Positions 11,700-24,259 of a DNA stretch of 64,000 nt are shown piece after piece. A program made the translations under genes and the position numbers. Source of the stretch: Acholoe squamosa. Taxonomy: Eukaryota; Annelida; Polychaeta; Phyllodocida; Polynoidae. The stretch spans positions 35,998,950 to 36,062,949 of the forward strand of contig OX439047.1 of the NCBI GenBank assembly GCA_949317995.1, written 5' to 3'. How positions within the stretch are numbered: the first letter of the stretch is position 1; each line of letters starts with the position of its first letter. The notes below the pieces were generated by a model. It was not told where the DNA came from. It made no database searches and saw only the letters and a list, made by a program, of their open reading frames with translations.

Positions 11700-14600
11700 G
11701 GGAGAGGAGGTTGTTTTGGGACGTGCAGGAAAACATGGCAATGGGACCACAAGGGGGAACTATGTGGGGCAACAAGCCTGGCTAGGCCGAGCAATGTGTT
11801 GGGGTCGGTGTGTAGACTATGGGGGAGCATTGGGGTAGGGATGCACGCAAAAGGCGTGGTGAGGAACAGGGGGATGTTACCGGACCCTTGGGTGTTGGCT
11901 GGGAGTAGAGGGTTGGATGTGAGTAGGGGAAGAAGGGTTAGCTCCCTTAGGAGGGACTTTGTTGCAGGGTTTCCTCTAAATCTGTCACTGTCTGGAGCTG
12001 TCTATTGATATGTTACGGAGTGAGGCTATCCCTTAAACTACCTGTTCATCTCTCTCCCTATTTATCTGTCCTCTTCTGGGCGTATATTGGTCACATGATT
12101 ATGGTCTTGGTTTTCTTATTGGCCTAAAATGTCAATGACGTTTATTTTCATAGTTGTTAAGAAAAACACGTCTTTGATCTGTCCTGGTTTGCTTGGTTGG
12201 GACCGGCATCATAAAACACACATCTGAATTGAATATTTTGAATTCAGCTCACTCTTTATAAGTCATCCACTGAAATCGTACTCAATTGACGTGCCACAGA
12301 GAGATGTCAGCCTCACTTTTGCAGATGGATGGTAGTGGGTCCGGGCGACACTAGAGGGAGCCACAGTCTCACATGTGGTCTCGCACCACAATATACCTGC
12401 AACATGAATAAATGAACTGACTCGGGGCGCCTCCTCCCGATTTTTGGCTCCCTCCAAGGGCTGTGGAAATTGGTTCCTACATTTGGGAATGGTGGATGTC
12501 TGGCTTTCTATCCTATTTTTTTTGTAAACTCGGTGAAATGCTTAAACTGTCTATTTCCTGACCTATTCTTAGATTGAATAGGTCTGGGATCAGGAATACC
12601 CATATCAATGTGTAGCGAGACTCTACATCGGAGAAATAGGTTCGTGGTAAATGTAAATTCTACTTTTTATTGTACCAGATGAAGCATGATACTTTACTCC
12701 CAAGATCCATAAAGCGGTTTTGATAATACCCTCCAATACATATGAATAAATTAGCTGTACATATTTAGTCTCCAAAACTTCAAATTGCACCTCAGGTTGG
12801 ACAGTTCATGCCAGAGTTGACCCTAGAGTCAGACACTTTGTTATCTAATTGATAGAGAAACAATGGGTCATCGTATCTGAAATATGCTATAGAGGTATAT
12901 AGCATATAACACTAAGGAATCCAAGCTAATGCAAAACTCCTCTCCAGGATACTCTCAGATGTTTGATTTTGCATACCAGTAACTGGCCAGTCTACAGGCA
13001 CAGATAAGTATGACTTCTATGGGCAGATTGCATAGTGATTAGATTTAGGTGTTAGATAGTAGGTAAACTAAACACAGATTAAATATCACTATCTGGGAGT
13101 ACATGTATATCATGAGGAATTCTGTTTGTGATGAAATATGAATTATTAAAGTATCTCAATCGCGATATAATTGTGTCCAGGGTGGGGTGTAATTGGTGTC
13201 TGACTGTAAGTGTAATCTAAAGGTCTTTTAAGAATAACTCCTATATTGTAAGATGAGGGATATATTCAGGTTTGTCAAGTCAAATTATTAGCAAAAGTAT
13301 GTATATTGCCATTGACATGTATAGAAGTCCTAGAAACATGAAGGTTAAGACATGACAAATTAAGAAGTCAAACCAAGATCTCCATTTAGTCACCATTCTT
13401 CATCCTCAAAATATAGCAAAAACACCCTCGATTTGCACTGTTGTAAAACCATGTATTGCAGGAGTTCTATATTTTATTCCGCATTTGTTAGAGACTATGA
13501 TACCTGAATTTCCATCTCTAATTCAAATGATAGCTGAATTCTTCATATCTATTATGTAATTCAATGCAAAAGGTGTCCGACTTTAGGTGTCTGTCCGACT
13601 CAGGGTGCCTCTACCCTAGCAGCCAATGAGAAAACTGCAGACTTTTTAGGGTGCATTGTGTTGACAATTGGTAGCCATCACGCAGGCTATCACTGCTTAT
13701 CTAGCAAGGTACCAGCAATGGCGTATCCACTGGATGACCTGGAACCTCGGTATAGAAGATCCCCATACTTGATGTATCTAACCTGTCTGGTCTTAAAGAA
13801 ATATCATTCATAGACAGACGTAACTATTACATAATGATGAAAATATGAATATCCCTGATGTCACTATCAATCGTGTGTACAGTATCTTATTGTTGGTTTA
13901 GTTGATAGTTAGATTGTGAACTGGGTTGCAATATAGGCTATATATGGCTATTATCTATGATAGATCCTCACCACAAACCCAATAACTGTAATGCTATATG
14001 CATAGCCATGATAATAGCCCCATATACAGCTAAGGAGGGGTACCTGGATGCTAATTCTATCACGGCTAATCCCTCTCATAACCACATCAGATGGGCTTCT
14101 CCTTCTAAAGGCAATTGCTGAAAGGATCTGGACATTGTGAAGAGGGGATAATCATTCCTCTGATACCTGAAACTAGTGGAAGCTATGGGACAGGCACCAG
14201 AATGTGAAAGTAGTATTGAGTTGTCAATACAATGGGTTATATTTAGGTGCCACAATGGGTACCTTTCACATAGTCTCAGATTAACACTCCAGGACCCCTT
14301 CCAGAGCCCACCTGATACCTGGCATTAAAGGGATGGGACACACCTGTAAGCCGTCCACCTTGACAACTCAATTACTTGTGCTACCTATGGGGGAGGCAGA
14401 GGGGGTAGAGGTGGGTGCCTTAGACCTCCAGGGTTAGCCAGTGGGGCGGAAGGGTCAGAAAGTTCTAATTGACTTTATACTGAGAAGGTAAACCCCTGCT
14501 GGGTACTGGGCCTCCAAACAGCCCGCCGCCATATTGTGGGGGTACAAAAGGTGGTCCCCCAAGGCCAAGGTGGGCCAACACAGGAGGGATCTAATTACAT

Positions 14601-16740
14601 TAAGGGTCTACTGAAGTCTACACAAGTCTACCATCCATCAACCTGTACAAGGCCTTAGGCCTTTTAAAAACCTGCGACTCCCTGGTTCTGTCTATTTCAT
14701 CTGAATATATAGTTTCCCACACTTTCATTAAGTATCATGGATTTGTAATATCCATTCTCTTCAACTTTTGGTCATGCGTCTTCAATATCTCCTTTCCAAT
14801 TTCAGTGCAATATCTCCAAGAAAAGCAACAGTTCCAATGTGTCATATTACAGATGATTTCCTTTCATGGAAGCTTTGGTATAGTTATGGGAGTTTTGATA
14901 TCCATAGTGCAAAAATTCTGAACCCATGTCTGTGTCTCTGCCTGTGTCCTTGATTATCATACATGTATATCTGTCTCTTGACCTTCTCTGTCTTCCCCTA
15001 TGTTTCATTTTATATTCCATCGTTTCCTTTCCAGCATCAGTGATTGTTTCCTGTTGTTGTGTGACTTTCTTCATCCCACGCAGTCTCCCAGAGTCAGTGA
15101 TCTGACCCCTGTTTATCAGTTTAGACCATCTTATCCTTCGTAGTATCATCTTCCCTATCTGCTCACTGTCGGAGTATCCCACAGTTTTCTGTCTTCTCCC
15201 TGATCTGATTGAAGACCGTCATTTGCCTTTGTGTTACTTCCATTTGTCCATCAGGGATGGGCATTATATCAACTAAACAGCTTGGTATCACAACACATAC
15301 AATTTTGATTCTTTTACAAATATTATAAATGCCATCCCCTGAACAAGGGAAATAACATACCCGTAGTTCAGGAATATCACTACACATCTTTAGGATTAAA
15401 GATGCATTGTATGTATTCATTAAACTGACATGATTACAAGTCAATTGATCACGTGATTACAAGTAAAATTATATAGCTTCAGGATGAAGGGCATATGAAG
15501 AGAAAGATCGAGGTGGGTATCGCAGCAGTCACAGTTTTTATTAGAACTGACATTCAAAGGGAATTATGGACATGGCATCTCACTGTACAAGAAACATGAC
15601 AACTTAACACCGACCCTCAGTGGTTCTAGGGTGCCGTATAATTACCGTGACAGCAGTAAAACCCATTGACACTTTCTTTTAATTCTGACACCACCATGGC
15701 CAATGCTCGGAAGGCAACCAAAACCCTCTTCTCAACCCACCTGTTTAATATCCCGCAATGGTTTATTTTATCCCTGCTATATACATGGGTGATGCCTTGG
15801 ACGTTAGAATGGTTATTTCTTGTTGACTCCTGACTATAGCTGTGTTCCTAAGATAATCCATCTATTCATCAAATAACCTCATCTAATGATCAGAATTCCT
15901 GACATTCTTCCTTTTTTTCATGCATTTGACTATTATTGGTGCTGGGCGTATTTGTTGAATAGATCCCGTCCAGCCTGTTTGCTAAGACCAGAGAACCATG
16001 TCTTATTTAAATGAATATATGTATAGACACATCTTCTCTCTGCTAGTCTGTGAACCAAGGACGTCTACACCAGGGATCAAACAAATACTCTATGGTTAGC
16101 CTTGTTTAGGGTGCCCCCTAGCAGTGTTCCTACAGTCCCAAAATGCATTGTCTATGCAGATCACATAGCCCGAATTCTATACACCAATTTATGTAATAGA
16201 TATAGATTTATAATGAACCAAGACACATTATACAGACATGTGAGTGTAAACAATCATAATCATAGGAATACAGAAATTTTCAATAACTGTGTGTGAACGC
16301 GCATGCTCCTATCAGAACAAGTCCTGTCAAAGGAAATAAGTCAGGTTTTGATATTGGGGTCTTTGTTATTTCATAATAGTTATTCAATATAGATGTGTAT
16401 CTATAAATAAAAAGCACCCTTGCATTCGATGGACAGCCTGTTAAACTTAGTATGAGTGTGATGAAAAATGTTCATATTCTCTGCACTATTTATGCCATGT
16501 TTCCAAGTTAATGAAAAGATTTACCTCTCTGTCTTTAGGATTTGAATATTTATTAGAAAACTCCAGACAAGTCCAACTTTGTAAGCAGTAGCCACTAGCA
16601 GTTACACTGGGACCCCAGCAACCATACATATTCCACCAATCTCAACCTTTTAAAGAAGCATCCATAAGCGTTAGCGGCCCACACCCCGTCCAAACACCCC
16701 CATCCCCACAGCTAACCATCCACAAACCAAAGGGCCCTAG
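11700..16740. other. Unique DNA without a supportable gene
   Basis: The only longer open frames are two overlapping minus-strand ones at 15163-15444 (93 codons) and 14847-15182 (111 codons). They lie in different frames, lack recognisable domains and have no convincing splice sites. They could be a decayed coding sequence but are not called. A small hairpin-like TGCTATAGAGGTATATAGCA lies near 12886-12905. Confidence 0.4.
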
Positions 16741-16754
16741 ATCCCACAGGTCCT

Positions 16755-17186
16755 TTGTCATCTTCCTATTGCCAATCGCATGTCTGCAAATCAATTATTC
16801 CCACGCCCGGAGCAAGGTGGACACTGAGACTTTCAATAAACGGTGCTGGGCCCTGGACAGTGCGGTGGGAGGGTGATGGGGTGGTCATAGAGGCAAGTGG
16901 GTGGGAGTTGGAGAGTGGGGGGGGGGGGGGGGGTGGCATGACCGTCAATCTTAGGGTTACATGCCTTGGGCTAGGAAAACATTTCATTCACCATAACATT
17001 TCCACCTTCCAGTCCCCTCTGGTTAGGCTACCCTTTCACTATTTCTTGTTTTTGTCACCGAAACAGGTGGTTAGTGGGATACCTCTTAAATTCATCTTAA
17101 GCCTACTAGCCTTTACCTCACCCCTCACCCTGTTGACCCCTTGCACTCTTCCCAGTCGGCTTCCATATATTTTGTATTCTCTATGA
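16755..17186 (+). CDS. Longest open frame outside repeats, unknown
   Basis: The frame is open for 143 codons from a TTG and ends at TGA. The first part has a plausible beta-rich composition (for example NGAGPWTVRWEGDGVVIEAS). It then runs through a 17-nt G-run coding for glycines and continues with a hydrophobic tail. Inside it, a strong acceptor (TTTTTGTCACCGAAACAG) precedes GTGGTTAGTGGG, so the 3' part might be an exon. One ORF of this length is roughly expected by chance in a window this size, and no family is recognised. Confidence 0.2.
   Translation: MSSSYCQSHVCKSIIPTPGARWTLRLSINGAGPWTVRWEGDGVVIEASGWELESGGGGGGGMTVNLRVTCLGLGKHFIHHNISTFQSPLVRLPFHYFLFLSPKQVVSGIPLKFILSLLAFTSPLTLLTPCTLPSRLPYILYSL
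16917..16933 (+). repeat. 17-nt G homopolymer
   Basis: An uninterrupted run of G, likely hypermutable, lies inside the open frame at 16755-17186. Confidence 0.95.
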
Positions 17187-17684
17187 AGGTAATGTGCCTC
17201 GATCTCAACAAAAGTCCTGGACGATGAAAAACATGTTTTTTTTTAATGAATTTTCACTGTGTGGATGCTATGGCGGTTAAGGTGCGATTCCTGTAACGAT
17301 TTAGAGCATCGAAAGTATGATACGACACAAACCTATGTTTTCAAGGGTCATTCTTTCTAAGCTCTTAAAGTGCAATTTACAAAGCGTGTTACACAAAGAG
17401 TATAAAAGGCAAAATCAATGGGAAACCAGCAGAATAGTCACACATATAAAAAATCAACATGGTCATAAAAAAGTTGACAGGATTTCCAACTAGACAAGCT
17501 GACAAACTACTTTTGAATAAACTAGAGATCCAGTTGATGTTGGCATACACTTTAGCAAACAGTCCGTGCTGACTAGACATTTGCATTGTCAGAACTCCGG
17601 CCCTTCCTTTCTACCTTTATTTATGTGCTCCCACTAAAAGCTGGCCAGTCTATGTCCAACCACGTGCACAGCCACAGCCAATAC

Positions 17685-17740
17685 GTACCTGACCTTATCG
17701 TGACCTTAATCTTTGACCTTAGCTTGACCTTGTGACCTGG
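17685..17740. repeat. TGACCTT-rich short repeat
   Basis: TGACCTTA, TGACCTTAATC, TTGACCTTAGC, TTGACCTTG and TGACCTGG occur in close succession. Such runs of nuclear-receptor half-site-like sequence are common as simple repeats in some molluscan genomes. No function is implied. Confidence 0.55.
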
Positions 17741-17759
17741 GAGGTAAAGGCTACCACAA

Positions 17760-19640
17760 ACCATTCATCTCACTTCAGTGTCTTGGTCTAGGAATCCCAC
17801 TGGGAAGAAATCTCTTGTATCTGACATTATCTGATCTGTACTAGTTTGAGAACCTCCACCTACTAACACTTCCACTTGCATGGCTGGCTACGAGTTGTTA
17901 GAGGTTACATCAAAGGCTGAAATGGCTGCTTGAAGCCAAGATAGCATGGCTGAAATAGGATCCAATGGGCTGACGTTTTCTGTCCTTATTCAGATATAAG
18001 AATTATAAACATTATGCTTGTCAAAGTATAATCCTAGGTATGTGCTGATGTAAGTTTATTATTTATAGGATTTAATTCTAAATAAGCCATTTGAAAGCAT
18101 ATGAAAAAAGTAAACCCAGACGTATTAAGGTGGAAATCGTGTGGAATTAGTTTGAAGGCAGTATGTTTATTTTATTTGCTTTAGCCTCTTTCTCAAACAC
18201 TTTCTCAGCTTATCCCCTCTAACCCGGATACATTGTCTGGCCTGCACACAACCCAAAACCCCTTACAAGGCTAACAAATGGGGTATGTACTAAAGCTTTT
18301 ACCTTCAAACCAGAACAGAATAAACCTTTTTTATTTGGTCTCTTTATTGAGATCTTTCACAACACATCTTCCTTGATCCTACATAAGCGCTTCGTACGAT
18401 TACCAATGTTAGACTACAAAGAGACTAGTTTCCCTGGGATGGAGACTTGGTGTCACGGAGGCTAGGAGAATAGGGGTCTGTATGGTGGTGAGATTAGAGT
18501 CAGAGTTTGGTGTGATTGAATGCATGACAAGCTGTGCATAGTATGGACGCCCACGCACCTTTACCACAGATTTATATCTCCCACAGGTAAACCACAGGAC
18601 AGGTTCCCACCTGTTTGACATAGGTTCTACTTCCAGAATAGTGATATTTGACACGTGCATTTTGATGAGGTTTGCCAAATGGTGTAATCATGTAGCAAGA
18701 AGTATTTTCTATAGTCTATTGTATCCTTATTTAAACGTTGGCAGAGGAACGACCATGATATCACAGTGCAGTAAAACAGGTTATTTGTTAAAAACAAAAA
18801 CCCCAAAAAACCCAACAATTTTAAAAGAAAAAAGATAGTCTCAAAAGGGGTTTCAATCATTCATAATAGTTTCCAAGTATTGTAGCATTGGCTTCCTCAC
18901 CCCGCGTTTTATGTATGTATCATATACCTTTAACTAGGACAACCTTTTTTACTTGAAGCTGAATACTCCTCCTTTCACTGTTAAATTGGTACGTGTTTAA
19001 TAGGGTCTATTCACGGTGCTTCAGACCCTAGTTCCTCAGTTACTTTTAGAAAAGTTTCAATTAGTGTGGGCAAAAAGAAGCCCTCCTCCTTCAGAATAAG
19101 TCAGATCGCGTGCCGGACAGCAGTCCTTCAACTTCGCCTTTCACACAATGCACTCAACATTTTTAGTGTCTCCTAATGGAATCTGAGTTAGATTTTTTGT
19201 TTTCTCCATCCACTGAAACTCGTTCTCATGAGGAAAGCTACTGAGCCGCCGCAGGCAAGACTTTCTTGAAACCATTAAATTGTTATTACTCCATTATTCT
19301 GATCCGCTGAGTTACTCTGAGTCACAAGAATAAAGTCAATCTAATCATCCATGCTGCTCAATAGAGAGGAAGTAATAATGTCCAAAATGCCAACTCTGGA
19401 ATTCTAATGTGAATCAAGCATGATAGCAAGTAGTCCAATTTTAGTAGAAGTTAGGGTGGGAATTAAGAAGGGACAAAGAAAGAAGGCTCGATGGATAGAT
19501 AGAGTAGGTGAGATTGAGAAAGAAGGAGGGAGAAAGAGGGAGAGGATTTACTTGGACTCTCGACTTCCCTTGCCTAACTAAAAAAGGGTACACCGCTGCT
19601 ACCTCATCCATAAACGCCTGGTGCACAGGCATGGACATTT
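17760..19640. other. No supportable gene
   Basis: A minus-strand open frame at 18409-18678 contains a segment reading RWEPVLWFTCGRYKSVVK between AACAG| and AAAG|GTGCGT. It overlaps other open frames and cannot be confirmed. The rest is AT-rich unique DNA. Confidence 0.4.
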
Positions 19641-19647
19641 GCCTTAA

Positions 19648-19831
19648 GGGCCGTTTTCCACCACCCGATATGGTCCATCTATCGGCCGACAGCAGCACCA
19701 CACTACCAGCTCGGCCGACTAAGCTGCCATAGGATTCAATGGAGGGGCATGGCCTCTGTTGGCCGACGGGAGCCTCTACTATGGATCTATCGGCCGACAG
19801 AGGGGCCATATCGGGTGGTGGAAAATGGGCC
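19648..19831. mobile_element. 184-bp MITE with about 28-bp inverted termini
   Basis: The left end GGGCCGTTTTCCACCACCCG continues into ATATGG. The right end is its near-exact inverse (CGGGTGGTGG then AAAATGGGCC). TTA flanks both sides (with one extra A on the left), which suggests the TWA target duplication of PIF/Harbinger elements. The interior carries four TCGGCCGAC-type or TTGGCCGAC-type palindromes. It has no coding capacity, so it is a non-autonomous element. The superfamily call rests on the flank only. Confidence 0.75.
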
Positions 19832-19834
19832 TTA

Positions 19835-22040
19835 TCTATCAAGTTGATGTCTGATGTAGTTCTCTCACCACGAATAAAGCCCTAGCTATCAAACTGGTGT
19901 CAAAGAACCATTGATGAGTCACCTCACTTAGACCTCACTAAAGTGAACAACGACCTTTATATTATCTATGGTGACTGTCTTAAAAGAACAACTAACAACT
20001 GTGGTTTACTGTACACACATCTCCTTGACACACCAGTCTGGCGCCAATGAAAGAACCCGTACAGGGTGCCAATATCTGGAATGGTACAAAGAGGTCTTAA
20101 AGCCACAGGTAATTCACCTGGACTATGACAGCTCTGTGGCTTTTCCTACAGGTAGGTAGGTGAGTGACACTCTCCTAGACACAGGGGCCTATCCAGGGAT
20201 GCCTGCTTGTTTGCTGTCCCTTTTCCAGCTTTTACCTTTACGTCCTCCCACTTCACACGCAGACTTAACCCTTAGGGTTTTCTACTGCATACATGACAAC
20301 TGCATACACCACTACTTGGTAATGATAATAAAACAATGTGACATTCTAATGCTATGATAGCTTGCTTTGGATACACATTATATTACAGGGACTAATGTTA
20401 ATATATTTTCACTTAAGTCCAGAATATATAAAAGAACAGGTCACACAACTCTTCAAAGTGGCTTAGAAGGAGGGACTTTAGAACTGGTTGGACAGTTTCC
20501 TGCTGGAGCTCTTCACACCTCAGGGCCATAGTCTGTCACAAATGGTCCCTTGTGGAACACTGTAGGTGGTAATGAACCTTCATGGACCCCTTAACCTGTC
20601 CTGTTCACAGACCTAACACTTTCCTTAATGGTACAAGTCCTATAGGACTTGTGGCCAGACAGTCTCCAGAATATTTGAACTGTACCCTAACACAGAGGGG
20701 TAGTCTAGTGTGTAAATGGCAGATAGAGAGATCTAGCTCTGATACAAATGAGTGCCACCTTATCTTGGTTTTCGGTTTGTAATATCCCTAGAATAATAAT
20801 TATCCATGGAATAATAACTTTGTATAATGTGACTGTTTTCTAAGCCATCTAACATTCACAGGTATATGTGACACGATCTGCGAAAAGTGGGCTTAGTGCA
20901 GAGGGTTTTAAGACCCCTTCTCCCAGTCCATGTCACATATATCAATCTCACATTTACAGGTATATATCATAGTAATAAAACAATAACCTAAACCACACAA
21001 AATTAGAAGAGATTTGTTGTAAAATACCTACGAAAGTAATCTTCAGAAACAGTTCCCCAGAATATGACATTGTCACAGATAAAGCTTTAGTTTGAGAAAA
21101 GTAAATATCTCTAACAATCCTCCCACAGAAACCTCAACTTAGCGTGCTGTCTGGACTTTGCCCATATTTGGAAGTAGGTTTGAAGCATTTTTGGAACCAA
21201 ATTTCAATTATCCGTGTCTTCAATTTTGAGATAGAAATCAATACCAGCAAATCCCCCCAATAGGATTGCAATGACATTACACTAATGTAATTCTGTACTG
21301 ATTACAAAATGAACTTGAGACTTGTCTTCATCAGATCCGGCAGTGAATCCATAGGACACTCGACTGCCACAAGTATTTCATTTGATACTATCTGTGTTGA
21401 GGAGTGACAACCAAGTCTGGACTGGCGTTACCTGTTCTGTCAAACTGCCTGTTATTTTTAAAATCCAGGTAACTTCTTCGATCCAGTGCACTAACAATAC
21501 AGGTACCAGTGCTCATGAAGCCATAGAATAGTATACAACTTATTGCGTTATTATTACTGTGTGTGTTACTCCCAGACTCTGTCCCTACCTATTCTAACCA
21601 TACCAAGGTGTGAAGATCATATCTATATGGTCTACTTCCAATGTTTTTATTTATTTATCTATTTTGAGTTGCCATGTGATTTGTATACAATCGAGGTTAG
21701 TGCTATACCTTACCTAAGTATGGAAATACCATACTATATTCCACACCAGTGACTCATGAATCTCAGAGTTGACCCTAAAGTGCATGAGTTGTGCATTGTG
21801 TTGCCAAATATTGGCCATTCCTGGTGTCTGAATGATTCTTATAGTAGTCAATATGATAAGCAATGATAAACTGACACATTGTCTAAAATTGTATCATTTT
21901 CTTTTCCAAATTTCATTAAAGATCGTTGGGAAGGGTTGGCCCTGTTTTTCTACGTGTTAGCCGGACAAGCTGACACACTCCTCCCAGTCCTCACCTACCC
22001 ACCCCGCCCATGACTCCCAGGTGATACCCCAGGTGACAGA
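19835..22040. other. No confidently supportable gene
   Basis: A minus-strand stretch at about 21432-21490 has an acceptor (TACCTGTATTGTTAG) and a donor (ACAG|GTAACG) with two frames open between them. The frame cannot be chosen, so it is not called. CCTATAGG-centred AAGTCCTATAGGACTT (about 20636-20651) is a short perfect palindrome. Confidence 0.4.
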
Positions 22041-22047
22041 GGGGTAC

Positions 22048-22141
22048 TTAAGTTAGGTGTCTGTGGACAGTTAGGTACTGGAGCCGGTCCCTTGATGTCT
22101 CAATCACGGCCAGGTGGGCAGCTTTGTACTCATTACACTTC
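22048..22141 (-). CDS. C-type-lectin-like exon fragment
   Basis: On the minus strand the acceptor TTGGTCCTTATGTCAG| precedes an open segment whose translation contains KCNEYKAAHLAVIETSRDRL followed by QYLTVHRHLT and a TAA stop. The pattern Cys, about 6 residues, then (A)HLAVIET with a following helix is typical of the second helix of C-type lectin domains (Cys...GAHLAxIxS). Only this frame is open. The domain should continue for about 80 residues, but no good donor precedes the stop (best is CCA|GTACCT). It is therefore either a truncated or pseudogenised domain or an exon with an unusual donor. It lies on the same strand as, and downstream of, the secreted-protein exon at 27515-27674. Confidence 0.4.
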
Positions 22142-22149
22142 CTGACATA

Positions 22150-23800
22150 AGGACCAATGTAACTCCAGAGGGCAGGAGGTGGGGTTGGATAGTAAGGTTA
22201 CCTAACAGGCCGAATAGACCTAATTGGCGCATTCACCCTTCACAATGCTGAGCCAATTATATGACACCAACATTTAAGCAATCTCCATCTGATGAAAAGG
22301 GTGTTTCATAATAATGGTTAGCATCTGAAATTTACAACATTTTGTTTCAATTTTACATGGTGTTGTCATGAAATTACCAAAATATCACTTTATTTATGAC
22401 CTGATGTGGAAGCTATATTTACAAAGGGAATTGCTAGAAAATAAACCTAAATGAGAGGATTTGTGAAGGTCCTTTTAACAGGCCACCCAATTATACCTTC
22501 AACTCAAATCCTTGGTTCGGCAGCACAATCTTCCTGTTCAATCACCTTTCCCTACATTAGAATTACATGTTCCAACACATTAACAACTAACAACCATATG
22601 ATCAATGGCCTATTTGGTGCCTTATCCGCAGTGATTTACAGTTAGTTCCCTCCATGTTACATACCCCTATCCTACATGTTCGAGCCTTGAATGGCCTTAG
22701 AGGGTGCCTTGTGCCCTCTGTCAGTGAAGGCCAACATTACCAACTAGATGTCCGTTAACATAATCATAGTGACATAGCGATCAGCGCTAACAACAAAGGC
22801 CCCCTCCTTTTGCCATATCAAGCATCAATGAATAATCAACGTCGGAAAGCATTTGACACACTCGAGTGGACTCCATGCATCTCCCGACCTCGGGGATATA
22901 AGCCAACGGGATATATTGGGTCAGGGAGGGTTTTTGATGGGGGGATTATGAATGGAGGGACAAAACATCGGGGAGATGATGGAAGTGATGGTAGAAAGGG
23001 AGGAAGAACGGAGAGACGCATAAAGGGATGAGGGAAGGTAAGAGCGCCCGCGAGAATGGAGGATTAATAAATTAAGGGGGAACGAGAGGGAGGGAGAAAG
23101 AGGAGATGAAGAGGAGAGAGTAGAAAACAAGTGAAGCAGGAATTGATGAAGGGAAGGCAGGTGGGCAAACATATGGGCAGGCAGACACACATGAGGGCCA
23201 AGAGGCAAGGAATAGAACAATTTTGAAGTTATGGAGAGTGCATGTTACTGGTAAAAAAAATGAGCAAGAGATAAGGTGACCTTCAAATTTGGATGTTTCA
23301 ATAATCTTTGATGATTGGTTATTTGTGGAGATTTCTAATTAGGCCAGGGCACAGGGATCAACTTTAATTGGAAAATCTGATATTATCCATTAATTAATCA
23401 AAATCTAATTAATATAGAAAGTCTAAGAGAAATAGAATATATCATGCAATATTTGAGCACAGGTATCCTGGAAAAGTAAAATACCCATTAATATGTACCA
23501 GAAGAGAGGTAAATTCTATATATTTCTTTAAGTCTCCGAAGGTTATACTAGTCTCAACTCTATCAGGGCATACACTGCATTGTTTACTTATATAGACCTG
23601 GAATGGGGCAGAAGTAGGTCAAGGAACCTGGGCAAATGGATGGTCAACGACTGTATGGCTTAACACGGGAGTTATTGGACCTATGGGATCAGACCTATCA
23701 TTTATTCATTTCCAATAAATCAAGCTCCCCATACAGGCAGCCATTGTGGGCCTGGGAAAGAGCAATGGCGTGTAGGGTTGTTAGTCGTGGCTCAGGTATG
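22150..23800. other. No supportable gene; purine-rich stretch
   Basis: About 22900-23210 is strongly purine-rich (GGGA/GAGA type) on the plus strand, which creates long pyrimidine-strand open frames that are compositional artefacts. No exon is supported elsewhere. Confidence 0.45.
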
Positions 23801-23813
23801 CTTCTAAATACGC

Positions 23814-23994
23814 CGGCCTTCCTTAACAATGGTTTCATGTTGAGTTCTCTTGAATACTGCACATATCAGTTGCAGGGAATTTCCTTCACACAGATTGTGG
23901 TTTTTGGAGTAGGCTGTATCATTATGGATGGAGATGGTCACTTTCTTAGTTGTCAACCCAGTGTTGGAGTCAATGTGAAGCGATTCTGTATAAT
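23814..23994 (-). CDS. Candidate Ig-like exon (B-strand-like motif)
   Basis: A good minus-strand acceptor (TGTCTATTATCTTAG|) opens a 57-codon frame containing VTISIHNDTAYSKNHNLCEG and NSLQLICAVFKR. The pattern EGxSLxLxC matches the A'/B strands of immunoglobulin domains, with the B-strand Cys in LIC. The partner Trp and second Cys would have to come from a later exon. The frame ends at a TAG; the possible donor before it (CGGC|GTATTT) is weak. The opposite strand carries a longer open frame (23636-23998, 120 codons) without recognisable content, so this is tentative. Confidence 0.3.
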
Positions 23995-24141
23995 CTAAGA
24001 TAATAGACATTTTGAAATTTAAGAAAATTGGCCTCAAAGTTCCATGCAATATCGTTGGGCAGGATAAAACCTGTAGTGTCCTATTTACACATGATCGTAA
24101 CCAAAACCAACGTCACAGATTCATTGCAGACAAAACGGCAT

Positions 24142-24188
24142 TTCAAATCGTATTCGTCTCTCCATGCCCACCATGAATACGATTTGAA
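24142..24188. repeat. Perfect 14-bp inverted repeat
   Basis: TTCAAATCGTATTC (24142-24155) and its exact inverse GAATACGATTTGAA (24175-24188) flank a 19-bp loop. The right arm overlaps the B-box of the adjoining tRNA-like sequence. Confidence 0.85.
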
Positions 24189-24250
24189 CCTGAGTCCTTG
24201 AGATTGCAGAGCACCCTTCCCAGCCACAACCCACTCTGGCTAACCTCATT
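24173..24250 (-). mobile_element. tRNA-derived SINE head or tRNA pseudogene
   Basis: Read on the minus strand, TTAGCCAGAGTGG (24231-24243) matches a pol III A-box (TGGCnnAGTGG). GGTTCAAATC (24181-24190) about 45 bp downstream matches the B-box (GGTTCRANNC). The order and extra arm length resemble Ser/Leu-type tRNAs. The T-arm does not pair properly, so it is not a functional tRNA gene; a SINE head is more likely. Confidence 0.45.
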
Positions 24251-24259
24251 ATGAAGCCA

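Noticed and set aside
14847-15444. Two overlapping minus frames of 111 and 93 codons
   Set aside because: Different frames, no domains, no splice sites. They could be a decayed gene, but this cannot be supported.
21432-21490. 59-bp minus-strand exon candidate with acceptor and ACAG|GTAACG donor
   Set aside because: Two frames are open between the sites and one also reads through the donor, so neither coding status nor frame can be decided.
22836-23220. Pro/Ser/Leu-rich minus frames
   Set aside because: They arise from a purine-rich plus-strand stretch and are compositional artefacts.
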